A DNA stretch of 64,000 nt from assembly GCA_050117315.1 (NCBI GenBank), contig JASFMY010000011.1, forward strand, positions 19,155-83,154. Reading direction: 5' to 3'. The notes beneath the pieces were generated by a model. The model was given only the letters and a program-made list of their open reading frames with translations, was not told the DNA's origin and did no database searches. The stretch comes from JANQIV01 sp050117315 (GTDB taxonomy: Bacteria; Bacteroidota; Ignavibacteria; Ignavibacteriales; Melioribacteraceae). This document shows positions 44,045 through 52,011 of this stretch, piece after piece (positions within the stretch are counted from its first letter, which is position 1; the number at the start of each line of letters is the position of its first letter). A program made the position numbers and the translations under genes.

Positions 44045-44392
44045 ATGGATAAATTAAACGAATTAGTGAAAGATCAGGAAAGAACAGATTTCCCGGTGTT
44101 TAATACCGGAGATAGGATTAAAGTACACGTGAGAGTTATTGAAGGCGACAAAGAAAGAATTCAGCCTTTTGAAGGGGATGTTATTAAAATAAGCGGAAGC
44201 GGAAATGGCAAATCTTTTACCGTAAGAAAAATATCGAGCGGCGTTGGTGTTGAAAGAGTATTCCCTTTCAATACGCCTAAGATTGCTAAGATCGACGTAC
44301 TTAAACAGGGTAAAGTTAGAAGAGCGAAATTATATTATTTAAGAAAATTATCCGGTAAAGCCGCAAGAATTAAAGACAAAAACGTTAGATAA
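44045..44392 (+). CDS. rplS: 50S ribosomal protein L19
   Basis: 115 residues with the L19 pattern FNTGDRIKVHVRVIEGDKERIQPFEGDVI and GVGVERVFPFNTPKIAKIDVLKQGKVRRAKLYYLR. It lies at the 30S-50S interface. It is the last gene of the ffh-rplS run, and a terminator follows at 18 bases. Confidence 0.97.
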   Translation: MDKLNELVKDQERTDFPVFNTGDRIKVHVRVIEGDKERIQPFEGDVIKISGSGNGKSFTVRKISSGVGVERVFPFNTPKIAKIDVLKQGKVRRAKLYYLRKLSGKAARIKDKNVR

Positions 44393-44410
44393 TAAAGAGT
44401 ATTTTTTATC

Positions 44411-44437
44411 AAAGCCGCTTTAAGGGGCGGCTTTTTT
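44411..44437 (+). terminator. Intrinsic terminator after rplS
   Basis: AAAGCCGC, an 8-base loop, GCGGCTTT and a run of T. An 8-bp GC-rich stem ending the ribosomal operon. Confidence 0.92.
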
Positions 44438-44448
44438 ATTTTAAAGAA

Positions 44449-45207
44449 ATGAAAATAATTATTCCCCAAAACCTATACGCTGCAATTTTCGCTTTGGTGC
44501 TTCCGGAAAATATCAAATCCGGTTTGGAAGTTTTAGCTTCTTCATTGATTAGTAAAGAAATTAAACAAAGTGATGATGCAATCGGTTTAATTCCTACTTG
44601 TGATATAATTACTCATCAAGATTTTTATATTTCTAAAAAATTTGCCATTTCATTTGATGACATTTTATCAAACTCTTTTATTTATTTTAACCAGGAAGGT
44701 AATCCTTTATCCGAAATTTTGCTGCAGGGCGATATATCTTCCAACGAGGCAATTTTGACCAAAATTCTCTTTAAAGAAAAATATGATACTGATACTAATG
44801 TTGTCTTAGATGTGAACACCGAAAGAGAAGAAGAAAAAAATTATGTAATTGTTGGGAATGAAAATTTTGATTTAAGAAACTTTAACAAGGGCTTTAGTTT
44901 CTCCGATCAGGTTGCAGACTTAATTGACTTCCCTTATGTTAACTTTGTATTTGCATCTGAGTCAAAAGAAGCACTTGAAAAATTTAATTCCTCTTTGGAA
45001 AATTTAGACGATAAAGTTGAAGACAAAATCGATGAAATACTGGACAAAATTAATTATGAAGAGGAGATAAAGAAATTTATAAAGATGAATTTGAATTCAG
45101 TCTATTTTGATTTAACAGATAATGAAATAGAAGGAATAAAAGAATTAATTAAACTTACGTATTACCACAATATTGTTGATGATATGTTTGATATTAAGTT
45201 TGTATAA
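44449..45207 (+). CDS. MqnA/MqnD-like protein (divergent periplasmic-binding fold)
   Basis: 252 residues. The segment SDDAIGLIPTCDIITHQDFYISKKFAISFDD (about 41-71) resembles the substrate-pocket region of menaquinone-pathway enzymes MqnA/MqnD. Later, NYVIVGNENFDL and VADLIDFPYVNFVFA (about 127-168) match the second half of that fold. The C-terminal 70 residues are charged and helical. There is no signal peptide. No other mqn gene is nearby. A role in menaquinone synthesis through futalosine is possible but unproven, since the sequence is divergent. Confidence 0.5.
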   Translation: MKIIIPQNLYAAIFALVLPENIKSGLEVLASSLISKEIKQSDDAIGLIPTCDIITHQDFYISKKFAISFDDILSNSFIYFNQEGNPLSEILLQGDISSNEAILTKILFKEKYDTDTNVVLDVNTEREEEKNYVIVGNENFDLRNFNKGFSFSDQVADLIDFPYVNFVFASESKEALEKFNSSLENLDDKVEDKIDEILDKINYEEEIKKFIKMNLNSVYFDLTDNEIEGIKELIKLTYYHNIVDDMFDIKFV

Positions 45208-45236
45208 ACCAAGTTCCTTCAAGGAACTTGGTTTAT
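45204..45236. terminator. Bidirectional terminator between convergent genes
   Basis: ATAAACCAAGTTCC, loop TTCAA, GGAACTTGGTTTAT: a perfect 14-bp stem that includes the stop codon of the plus-strand gene. It serves both the MqnA-like gene and, from the other side, serA. Confidence 0.88.
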
Positions 45237-45250
45237 TATATTCAGCAGTT

Positions 45251-46171
45251 CTATTTATTTACTTGAAAAGTTGTATCACCGTTCTTAAAGAAAATAACTA
45301 TTTGATTAGCAGCAGCGATACCCGCATTTATATTAGCTTCTGCAGTTTGGGCCCCCATTTTCTTAGGAGTGAAATAAACTCGTCCTGCAAATTTCTCTAA
45401 AAGTTCTCCTGCATTATTTGGCGCAATGTCTGACAAATATTCAAAGTCAGCCCTTTCTTCTAATACTTTTACTAACGAGTCTTCATCTACAACTTCTTTA
45501 CGGGCTGTGTTCACAACTGTTGCCCCTTTTGGCATTTTGTTTATTAATTCATAATTGATTGAGTTTTTTGTCTGCTCATTAGCAGGAATGTGAAGCGAGA
45601 TGTACTGGTTATTGGAATATAATTCTTCCGCCGAGTTATAAACTTTAACACCATCTTCTTCAATTTTTTCCGACGGAATAAACGGATCATATGCAGAAAC
45701 TTCCATCCCAAAACCTTTTGCAATAACGGCAACCAGCTTACCAACATTACCGTATGCATGAATTCCCAATGTTTTACCTTTTAATTCGCTCCCTGATTTA
45801 CCGTTGAACAAACCCCTGGCTGCATAAACCATCATACCTAACGCTAATTCCGCAACTGCATTTGAATTTTGACCGGGAGTGTTCATTACAACGATACCCT
45901 TTTCTTTTGCATAACCGGTATCAACATTATCATAACCTGCGCCGGCTCTAACAACAATTTTAAGCTCGCCGGCATTATCAATAACATCCTTGGTAATTTT
46001 ATCGCTTCTAACTATTAAAGCATTAGCATCTTTAACAGCGTTATATAATTTTTCCGTGCTGTCGTATTTTTCGAGTAGCTCAAAATTATAACCTGCGTTT
46101 TCAATTATAGATTTAATTTCATTTACTGCCGCAGCAGCAAATGGCTTTTCAGTGGCAACTAATACTTTCAT
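45251..46171 (-). CDS. serA: D-3-phosphoglycerate dehydrogenase (Bacteroides-type short form)
   Basis: 306 residues. It oxidises 3-phosphoglycerate with NAD in the first step of serine synthesis. The order is substrate domain, IVVRAGAGYDNVD, NTPGQNSNAVAELALGMM, NAD motif GIHAYGNVGKLVA, SLHIPANEQTKNSIN and VVNTARKEVVDE. The usual catalytic His block (PH-x-GAST) is replaced by TPKKMGAQTAEANINAGIAAANQI, a form also seen in Bacteroides SerA. There is no ACT domain. It lies 18 bases after hutU on the minus strand. Confidence 0.9.
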   Translation of the reverse strand: MKVLVATEKPFAAAAVNEIKSIIENAGYNFELLEKYDSTEKLYNAVKDANALIVRSDKITKDVIDNAGELKIVVRAGAGYDNVDTGYAKEKGIVVMNTPGQNSNAVAELALGMMVYAARGLFNGKSGSELKGKTLGIHAYGNVGKLVAVIAKGFGMEVSAYDPFIPSEKIEEDGVKVYNSAEELYSNNQYISLHIPANEQTKNSINYELINKMPKGATVVNTARKEVVDEDSLVKVLEERADFEYLSDIAPNNAGELLEKFAGRVYFTPKKMGAQTAEANINAGIAAANQIVIFFKNGDTTFQVNK

Positions 46172-46189
46172 TTTATCTCCATTATGAAT

Positions 46190-47848
46190 TTATTTAATCA
46201 GCGGTATTTTTACGCCGTGAATTTTTGCATTATTAATTGCTCTTTCATAACCAGCATCGGCATGCCTCAAAATTCCCATACCGGGATCGTAAGTTAAAAC
46301 TCTTTCCAATCTTTTTTCAGCTTCTTTAGTCCCGTCTGCTACAATAACCATTCCGGCATGAATAGATTTTCCCATGCCTACTCCTCCGCCATGATGCACG
46401 GAAACCCAGCTAGCACCTCCTATTGAATTTAGTAATGCATTCAATATGGGCCAATCTGCTATTGCATCACTGCCGTCAATCATCCCTTCGGTTTCCCTGT
46501 ACGGTGATGCCACTGATCCGCAGTCAAGATGGTCTCTTCCTATAACTATAGGAGCTTTTGCTTTGCCGGAAGCAACGAGATCGTTGAATACCTTTCCCAT
46601 TTTTGCACGGTCGCCGTAACCCAGCCAACAGATCCTTGTTGGCAATCCCTGAAAGTGCACTTTTTCTTGAGCCATTTTAATCCATCTTGCAAGTGCTTTG
46701 TCTTCCGGGAATGTCTCTAAAACAGCTTTGTCGGTTTCATAAATATCGTTCGGATCACCGGATAAGGCAGCCCATCTAAAGGGACCTTTACCGTCGCAAA
46801 ACAACGGTCTGATATATTCGGGGACAAATCCCGGTATATCAAAAGCGTTTTCAACACCGTTTTCTTTTGCTTCTCCTCTAATATTGTTTCCGTAGTCAAA
46901 AACTACCGAGCCCTTGTTTTTGAATTCAAGCATTGCTTTAACGTGAGTAACGATAGTTTCTTTTGCAAGTTTTATATATTTCCCTGAATCACTTTGCCGC
47001 AATGCCAGTGCTTCTTCAAAGCTCATATTCATCGGGACATAACCGTTCAAAGTATCATGTGCTGAGGTTTGGTCCGTTACTATATCCGGGATAATATTAT
47101 TAGCCAATAGTTTGGGTAATATTTCACCTGCATTTCCTATCAACCCCACCGAAAGGGCTTCTTTATTTTTTTTGGCAACAAGAACCAACTTTACAGCTTC
47201 ATTATAATCCGCTGTAATATTATCAATGTAACCAGTAGTAAGTCTTTTTTCAATTCGTGATTTATCAACATCAATACCGAGAAAAGTAGCGCCGTTCATA
47301 GTAGCTGCAAGCGGCTGAGCACCGCCCATTCCGCCAAGACCTGCCGTTAGTAAAAGTCTACCGCTTAATGAACCCCCAAAATGCTGGTTGGCGCACTCGG
47401 CGAAAGTTTCATATGTGCCCTGCAGTATTCCTTGCGTACCGATATAAATCCAGCTTCCTGCAGTCATTTGTCCGTACATAGTTAATCCAAGTTTCTCTAA
47501 CCTTCTGAATTCATCCCACGTAGCCCAGTCCGGGACAAGCATGGAATTTGAAATTATAACTCTCGGTGCATCTGTGTGGGTTCTAAAAATTCCAACCGGT
47601 TTTCCCGATTGTACTAAAAGGGTCTCATCATTTTCAAGACTTTTCAATGATTCCACTATCGCATGGTAAGAATCCCAATTTCTTGCCGCCTTTCCTATAC
47701 CGCCGTAAACAACTAACTCCTCAGGTTTTTCCGCTACTTCGGGGTCCAGATTGTTCATAAGCATTCGCATAGCTGCTTCTTGAATCCATCCCTTGCAACT
47801 AATCTCGGTTCCTCTGGGAGCGTTTATTTTTTTTGCAACAGAACTCAT
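46190..47848 (-). CDS. hutU: Urocanate hydratase
   Basis: About 552 residues. It converts urocanate to imidazolone propionate in histidine breakdown, using tightly bound NAD. Signature parts: RNWDSYHAIVESL, TAGSWIYIGTQGILQGTYETF, GGMGGAQPLAATMNGA, ICWLGYGDRAKMGKVFN, and VHHGGGVGMGKSIHAGMVIVADG. ATG 47848 is chosen; a TTG four codons earlier is possible. No hutH, hutI or hutG is in the window, so the rest of the pathway lies elsewhere. Confidence 0.95.
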   Translation of the reverse strand: MSSVAKKINAPRGTEISCKGWIQEAAMRMLMNNLDPEVAEKPEELVVYGGIGKAARNWDSYHAIVESLKSLENDETLLVQSGKPVGIFRTHTDAPRVIISNSMLVPDWATWDEFRRLEKLGLTMYGQMTAGSWIYIGTQGILQGTYETFAECANQHFGGSLSGRLLLTAGLGGMGGAQPLAATMNGATFLGIDVDKSRIEKRLTTGYIDNITADYNEAVKLVLVAKKNKEALSVGLIGNAGEILPKLLANNIIPDIVTDQTSAHDTLNGYVPMNMSFEEALALRQSDSGKYIKLAKETIVTHVKAMLEFKNKGSVVFDYGNNIRGEAKENGVENAFDIPGFVPEYIRPLFCDGKGPFRWAALSGDPNDIYETDKAVLETFPEDKALARWIKMAQEKVHFQGLPTRICWLGYGDRAKMGKVFNDLVASGKAKAPIVIGRDHLDCGSVASPYRETEGMIDGSDAIADWPILNALLNSIGGASWVSVHHGGGVGMGKSIHAGMVIVADGTKEAEKRLERVLTYDPGMGILRHADAGYERAINNAKIHGVKIPLIK

Positions 47849-47849
47849 T

Positions 47850-48188
47850 TTAATTCTCAAAATGATTTTGTAATAGACTGTTGTACTGGTTATACATTGT
47901 TTTATATAACCATTTTGTTAAAAAATTACTTTTGTCCAGCTTTATTTTTAACTGTTTTGTATTTTCTTTAAACTGTCTGGTAAGCCTAATTGATTCATCT
48001 TTTGTAAGCTTTAATGTTTCATTTCCCTCGTTAATTTTATCTTGAATAGAGGTGAATGCTTTTACATCGGCATAAAAACGTTCATCAGCCTGCATTTGAT
48101 TTATAGCTTGTTTACAAAAATTTGAAATAATTTTTAGTTCGTTTTTATCTAATTCATAAACATAGCTTTTAAATAATTTTTTTTTCAT
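47850..48188 (-). CDS. Small helical hypothetical protein
   Basis: 112 residues, charged and almost all helix-forming (about 10-100), with no signal peptide, membrane segment or motif I recognise. It ends one base before the hutU ATG (TAAAATG), so it is probably the first gene of a hutU-serA operon and may be translationally coupled. Its function is unknown. Confidence 0.65.
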   Translation of the reverse strand: MKKKLFKSYVYELDKNELKIISNFCKQAINQMQADERFYADVKAFTSIQDKINEGNETLKLTKDESIRLTRQFKENTKQLKIKLDKSNFLTKWLYKTMYNQYNSLLQNHFEN

Positions 48189-48352
48189 AAATGTTTAATT
48201 TTTCCGTGTTTCTAATAGTGGTTCGTAATTGTCGCTCTGTAATTTAACTTCAAAAAATATCTTTTTTAGCATGTAAAATCAATAAATAATGGTTGGTTGG
48301 ATAACAAATAAAAAGTTGATAGACTGTTAATAATTCCTGGGGTAATTATCTC

Positions 48353-48381
48353 TTGACTCTCCAGTCTTAAAATAGTAATTT
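48353..48381 (+). promoter_or_regulatory. Predicted promoter (sigma70-like)
   Basis: TTGACT, a 17-base spacer and TAATTT, about 45 bases before the TPR lipoprotein gene. The -10 match is weak. Confidence 0.4.
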
Positions 48382-48426
48382 TTCAAAGATATATTCAATT
48401 ATTTATAAAACAAAAAAGGTGTACTA

Positions 48427-49620
48427 ATGAGAAAGATTGTAGTTGCTAGTCTATTTTTAGCAATGGTTTTCGGATTTGCTGCATTTCAGTGTTCTTCAAC
48501 TGAATTGACAAGTGCAAAATTATACATTAAGCAGGAACAGTATGATAAAGCAAAAGATGCATTACAAGGAGAAATAGCCAAAAATCCTCAAAGTTTTGAA
48601 GCATATTATTTGTTGGGATACCTATACGGTCAGGATGGTGAGTATGATTTGATGCTGGATAATTTTAATAAATCTCTTGAAATTAGTACGGATTTTTCAA
48701 AAGATATTGAAGATAACAAACTTTATTACTGGGCTCAAAGTTTCAATAAAGGCGTAAGCTTTTTTAATAAAGCATCAAAAGCAACTACACAAGATAGTGT
48801 AAACATGTTTTACGATAAAACCATACAAGCATTCAACGATGCAATTATAATACACTCTGATTCTATAATATCATACCAGAATTTAGGGTTTGCCTATGTT
48901 AATGCCGGCAAAATTGATGATGCCATTTCAGTAATTGAAAAAGAAATAGCTATGTACCTAAAAAAATATGATGTGCAGGGCACCACCACGGCTCTTGATA
49001 AAGAAAAAACACCGGGTCTAGCAGAAGCGTATGCATTCTTAGGGGAATTACTAACATCCCGTGGATCAGAGACTAAAGACAATGAAAAATTATCAAATGA
49101 ATATTATGCTAAGGCTTCGGAACAAATGAAACTTGCAAATCAATATTATCCAAATGATCCTGACATACTTTTACATCTTTCAAATTCATATATAGCTTCC
49201 GGTAAATTGGACGAAGCTATGAGCGCCTTTAAGCAAGGTGTTGAAACAGAGCCAAATAATAAATATTATAGGTTCAATTACGGCTCGATGCTTTTAAATG
49301 CTGAAAGATACGAAGAAGCTGTAGTACAATTAAAAAAGGCAGTTGAAATTGATCCGGATTATGAAAATGCACTTTATAACCTTGCAGTAACTTATGTAAG
49401 ATGGGGTGCTGATATTTTAGATAAGGCCACTGAAGCAGACGAAGAAGACGAAACTTATAAAGAAAAATATAATGCTGCACTACCTTACCTTGAAAAGTAC
49501 GTTAATAACTTTGATCCTGAAAACGGTCAAATTTGGGACCTTCTTTTCAAAGTTTACACAAACCTAGGAATGAAAGAAAAGGCTGAAGACGCTTTACAAA
49601 AAGCAAATCAATATCAGTAA
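48427..49620 (+). CDS. Tetratricopeptide repeat lipoprotein
   Basis: 397 residues. A hydrophobic signal ends AFQC, making Cys22 the likely lipid-modified residue (the lipobox is loose). TPR motifs occupy about 30-90, 125-175 and 235-395, for example SFEAYYLLGYLYGQDGEYDLMLDNFNKSLEI and PDYENALYNLAVTYVRWGADI. TPR domains hold protein complexes together; here probably in the outer membrane's periplasmic face. It has its own promoter-like region and terminator, so it looks monocistronic. Confidence 0.88.
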   Translation: MRKIVVASLFLAMVFGFAAFQCSSTELTSAKLYIKQEQYDKAKDALQGEIAKNPQSFEAYYLLGYLYGQDGEYDLMLDNFNKSLEISTDFSKDIEDNKLYYWAQSFNKGVSFFNKASKATTQDSVNMFYDKTIQAFNDAIIIHSDSIISYQNLGFAYVNAGKIDDAISVIEKEIAMYLKKYDVQGTTTALDKEKTPGLAEAYAFLGELLTSRGSETKDNEKLSNEYYAKASEQMKLANQYYPNDPDILLHLSNSYIASGKLDEAMSAFKQGVETEPNNKYYRFNYGSMLLNAERYEEAVVQLKKAVEIDPDYENALYNLAVTYVRWGADILDKATEADEEDETYKEKYNAALPYLEKYVNNFDPENGQIWDLLFKVYTNLGMKEKAEDALQKANQYQ

Positions 49621-49641
49621 TAGAAAATAAAATTTAATTTT

Positions 49642-49678
49642 AACCCGCAGCTCATTAATTTGGGTTAGCGGGTTTTTT
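49642..49678 (+). terminator. Intrinsic terminator after the TPR lipoprotein gene
   Basis: AACCCGC, a 19-base loop, GCGGGTT and TTTT. The loop is long but the stem and T-tract are clear. Confidence 0.75.
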
Positions 49679-49698
49679 GTAAATTATCTGGAGTTGAA

Positions 49699-50028
49699 AT
49701 GGAAAACAGCAAAGAGATGAAATCACAGCAAATAAGTATTGAATTGGGAGAAAACGAAGCACAGGGAATTTATTCAAACTTAGCAATAATTACTCATTCG
49801 CCTGCGGAATTTATTATAGATTTTACCAGAGTTGTTCCGGGAGTGCCAAAGGCAAAAGTGCAGGCGCGAATCATAACAACACCGCAGCACGCCAAAATGT
49901 TGTTAAATGCTTTGAAAGACAACATCGTAAAATATGAAACAAGATTCGGTGAAATTAAATTAGAAAATAAACTACAGCAGCCTCAATATGGTTTTGCTAA
50001 TTACGATAAGAATGAGAAAGTGAATTAA
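49699..50028 (+). CDS. DUF3467 family protein
   Basis: 109 residues matching the DUF3467 pattern: GIYSNLAIITHSPAEFIIDFTRVVPGVPKAKVQARIITTPQHAKMLLNALKDNI. Small conserved cytoplasmic proteins of unknown function. A TCTGGAG site precedes the ATG. It stands alone, after a terminator and 150 bases before the next gene. Confidence 0.88.
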   Translation: MENSKEMKSQQISIELGENEAQGIYSNLAIITHSPAEFIIDFTRVVPGVPKAKVQARIITTPQHAKMLLNALKDNIVKYETRFGEIKLENKLQQPQYGFANYDKNEKVN

Positions 50029-50178
50029 TTCGGTTGTTTTAAGTTTGTGAATTCTATCATCTTACCGCTTTAAAAAAAGAGAAAATAAGCTTAGATTGCA
50101 TTAGGGCGAAAACATTTCCGTAATTCTATGTGGTTTTTATATTAGTTTTTTTATAATTTTTATTTCTCAGAGGTAAAC

Positions 50179-51243
50179 ATGAAAAAGGTTGCGTTAACAT
50201 TTTTAACCTGTTTTCTAATTTTTAGCAGCGTAAGTAAAGCGCAGGATGTATCGGTTGATTTAATTGTTTTTGAACCGTTGCCTGAAATTGAGTTTGCTGC
50301 CTTTGCCGCTGCGAATAATTTATCTGGGCAGCCAAGGGTTTTTCAAGTTGTATTAAACCCGGCCGGGCAGATTGTTTCTTTACATTTTGCAGTTGAGTGG
50401 AAAAAAATTGGAGAAAGTAGCTTCCAGCGTTTTTTCTCATTTGAAACCGAACCGTTTATAGCAAGAAATTTTTACAACGATGAAATCGGTTCAACCGATA
50501 TACGGGTTAAGGACACTGAATCAAATTCGGATTTGACTGAAGAAAATTTGGAAAAAGGAAAACCTACCGGCGCTTACAAAATATCTGTCTCGGTATTTGA
50601 CGAAAACGGGAGTCTTTTAGATTCAGATGTACAAGAAATGGAATTCCTAAATCCTACTCAAACATTATCAATTAGATCACCGCAGCCGGGCAGCGAGCAG
50701 GATATCGGCGGTGTGTTGGCCGAATGGGATGAAATCAACGGGGTAACAAACTATTTTGTAAAAGCGAATGTTAGAGAAAGCAAGGCGCAAAGTCTGGAGG
50801 AAGCATTAGATTCTGGAGTCCCTCTAATAAATAATAAAGATGTTGGTGTAGCTACAAGCGTTAACTTGAGAACCCTGCTTGAAAGAGAATGGTTTGCCGG
50901 ACAGGAAATTATTTTCCAGGTGGGCGCTTTTATTTCCGGACCAAACGGGGGTACAAAAATTTACAGCGAGATTGTTAATTTTTATTTGCCTATAGTATTG
51001 CAGGTTCAGGGAGACGGCTTAGAGGAATCGCTTAAAGATGTAATCCAGGATTATGATGACGATAAAGCTGCACAATTATTAGCAAAAATCCAGAGCGGTG
51101 AAATTCAATTAACGGATATTACCGTTGAAAAATATGACGGCACATCGTGGTCTTTTATGACTATGCCGGAACTGCAATCTTTGATGGAATATTTCCAGAG
51201 TAATCCTGATGCTGTTATTAGTATAAAGTTTATACCAGAGTAA
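50179..51243 (+). CDS. Secreted hypothetical protein (first gene of the FecR/cyclase run)
   Basis: 354 residues with a clear signal peptide (1-21, SSVSKAQ). The mature part appears beta-rich, with a fibronectin-like middle (about 165-265: TLSIRSPQPGSEQ, VLAEWDEINGVTNYFVKANV) and an acidic helical stretch after about 285. There is no sorting domain, lipobox or known motif. It lies 27 bases before the FecR gene and is probably part of the same envelope unit. Confidence 0.75.
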   Translation: MKKVALTFLTCFLIFSSVSKAQDVSVDLIVFEPLPEIEFAAFAAANNLSGQPRVFQVVLNPAGQIVSLHFAVEWKKIGESSFQRFFSFETEPFIARNFYNDEIGSTDIRVKDTESNSDLTEENLEKGKPTGAYKISVSVFDENGSLLDSDVQEMEFLNPTQTLSIRSPQPGSEQDIGGVLAEWDEINGVTNYFVKANVRESKAQSLEEALDSGVPLINNKDVGVATSVNLRTLLEREWFAGQEIIFQVGAFISGPNGGTKIYSEIVNFYLPIVLQVQGDGLEESLKDVIQDYDDDKAAQLLAKIQSGEIQLTDITVEKYDGTSWSFMTMPELQSLMEYFQSNPDAVISIKFIPE

Positions 51244-51270
51244 ATCTACAAAAAGATTGAAGGTAAGAAA

Positions 51271-51981
51271 ATGAAAGCAAATAATTTTTGGATAAAAGGT
51301 TCGGCAATAATTTTAGTTTTTATTGTTTCTCATGCAGCTGTAAACAATCTTGACGACGAAACACCCGTAGCGCTAATAAAGAAAATTGTAAAAGATGTAA
51401 GTTACCGTCCAGATGAACAATCTGATTGGGAACTGGCTAAAACCGGCAAACCGCTTGCAGATGGTGAAGAAATAAGAACCGGTTACAGGTCTTTAGCTTT
51501 GGTTTTATTTACAGATGGTTCCGGCTTGCTGAGGGTTCGTGAAAATTCAATCCTTCATATCTACGGAGAAAGACAGGGAGATAAAATAGATAAAAACACC
51601 TTTATTAATAAAGGTAAGGTAGGCTTTGATGTTGCTAAACAGAGCGAAGACGAGTCATTTAAATTTACTACTCCCACTGTGGTTGCATCTATAAGAGGAA
51701 CAGAGGGACTTATAAATGTTGCAGACGACAGCACAACCACGGTGATATGTCAAATTGGTTTAATAGCACTTAATTCAGTACTTGGGACACAATCTTCCGG
51801 TAATGTTGAAGGCGGCAGTACTGCAATTATAAGAAAAGACGGAAGTATTGAAGTAAGAAAATCTACAGATGAAGAGAACAATGAAGTTGACAAAACAAAG
51901 CAGAACGAAACTAATAAAGTGAAAATAAAAACGAACGAAGGCTCTATAGAAATTGAATATTTACCCGATGCCAAAAAATAG
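51271..51981 (+). CDS. FecR-domain periplasmic protein
   Basis: 236 residues. A hydrophobic N-terminal segment (about 9-24) acts as a signal or anchor, then a FecR domain (about 60-165) with ADGEEIRTGYRSLALVLFTDGSGLLRVRENS and TPTVVASIRGTEGLI, the stretch found in FecR-type sensors. The tail (about 185-236) is highly charged. No sigma factor or anti-sigma helix is present, so this is the stand-alone FecR kind often found with CHASE2 cyclases, and one lies two genes downstream. Confidence 0.87.
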   Translation: MKANNFWIKGSAIILVFIVSHAAVNNLDDETPVALIKKIVKDVSYRPDEQSDWELAKTGKPLADGEEIRTGYRSLALVLFTDGSGLLRVRENSILHIYGERQGDKIDKNTFINKGKVGFDVAKQSEDESFKFTTPTVVASIRGTEGLINVADDSTTTVICQIGLIALNSVLGTQSSGNVEGGSTAIIRKDGSIEVRKSTDEENNEVDKTKQNETNKVKIKTNEGSIEIEYLPDAKK

Positions 51982-52011
51982 CTAACTAATTAAATATTCA
52001 CGGAGGGTATC

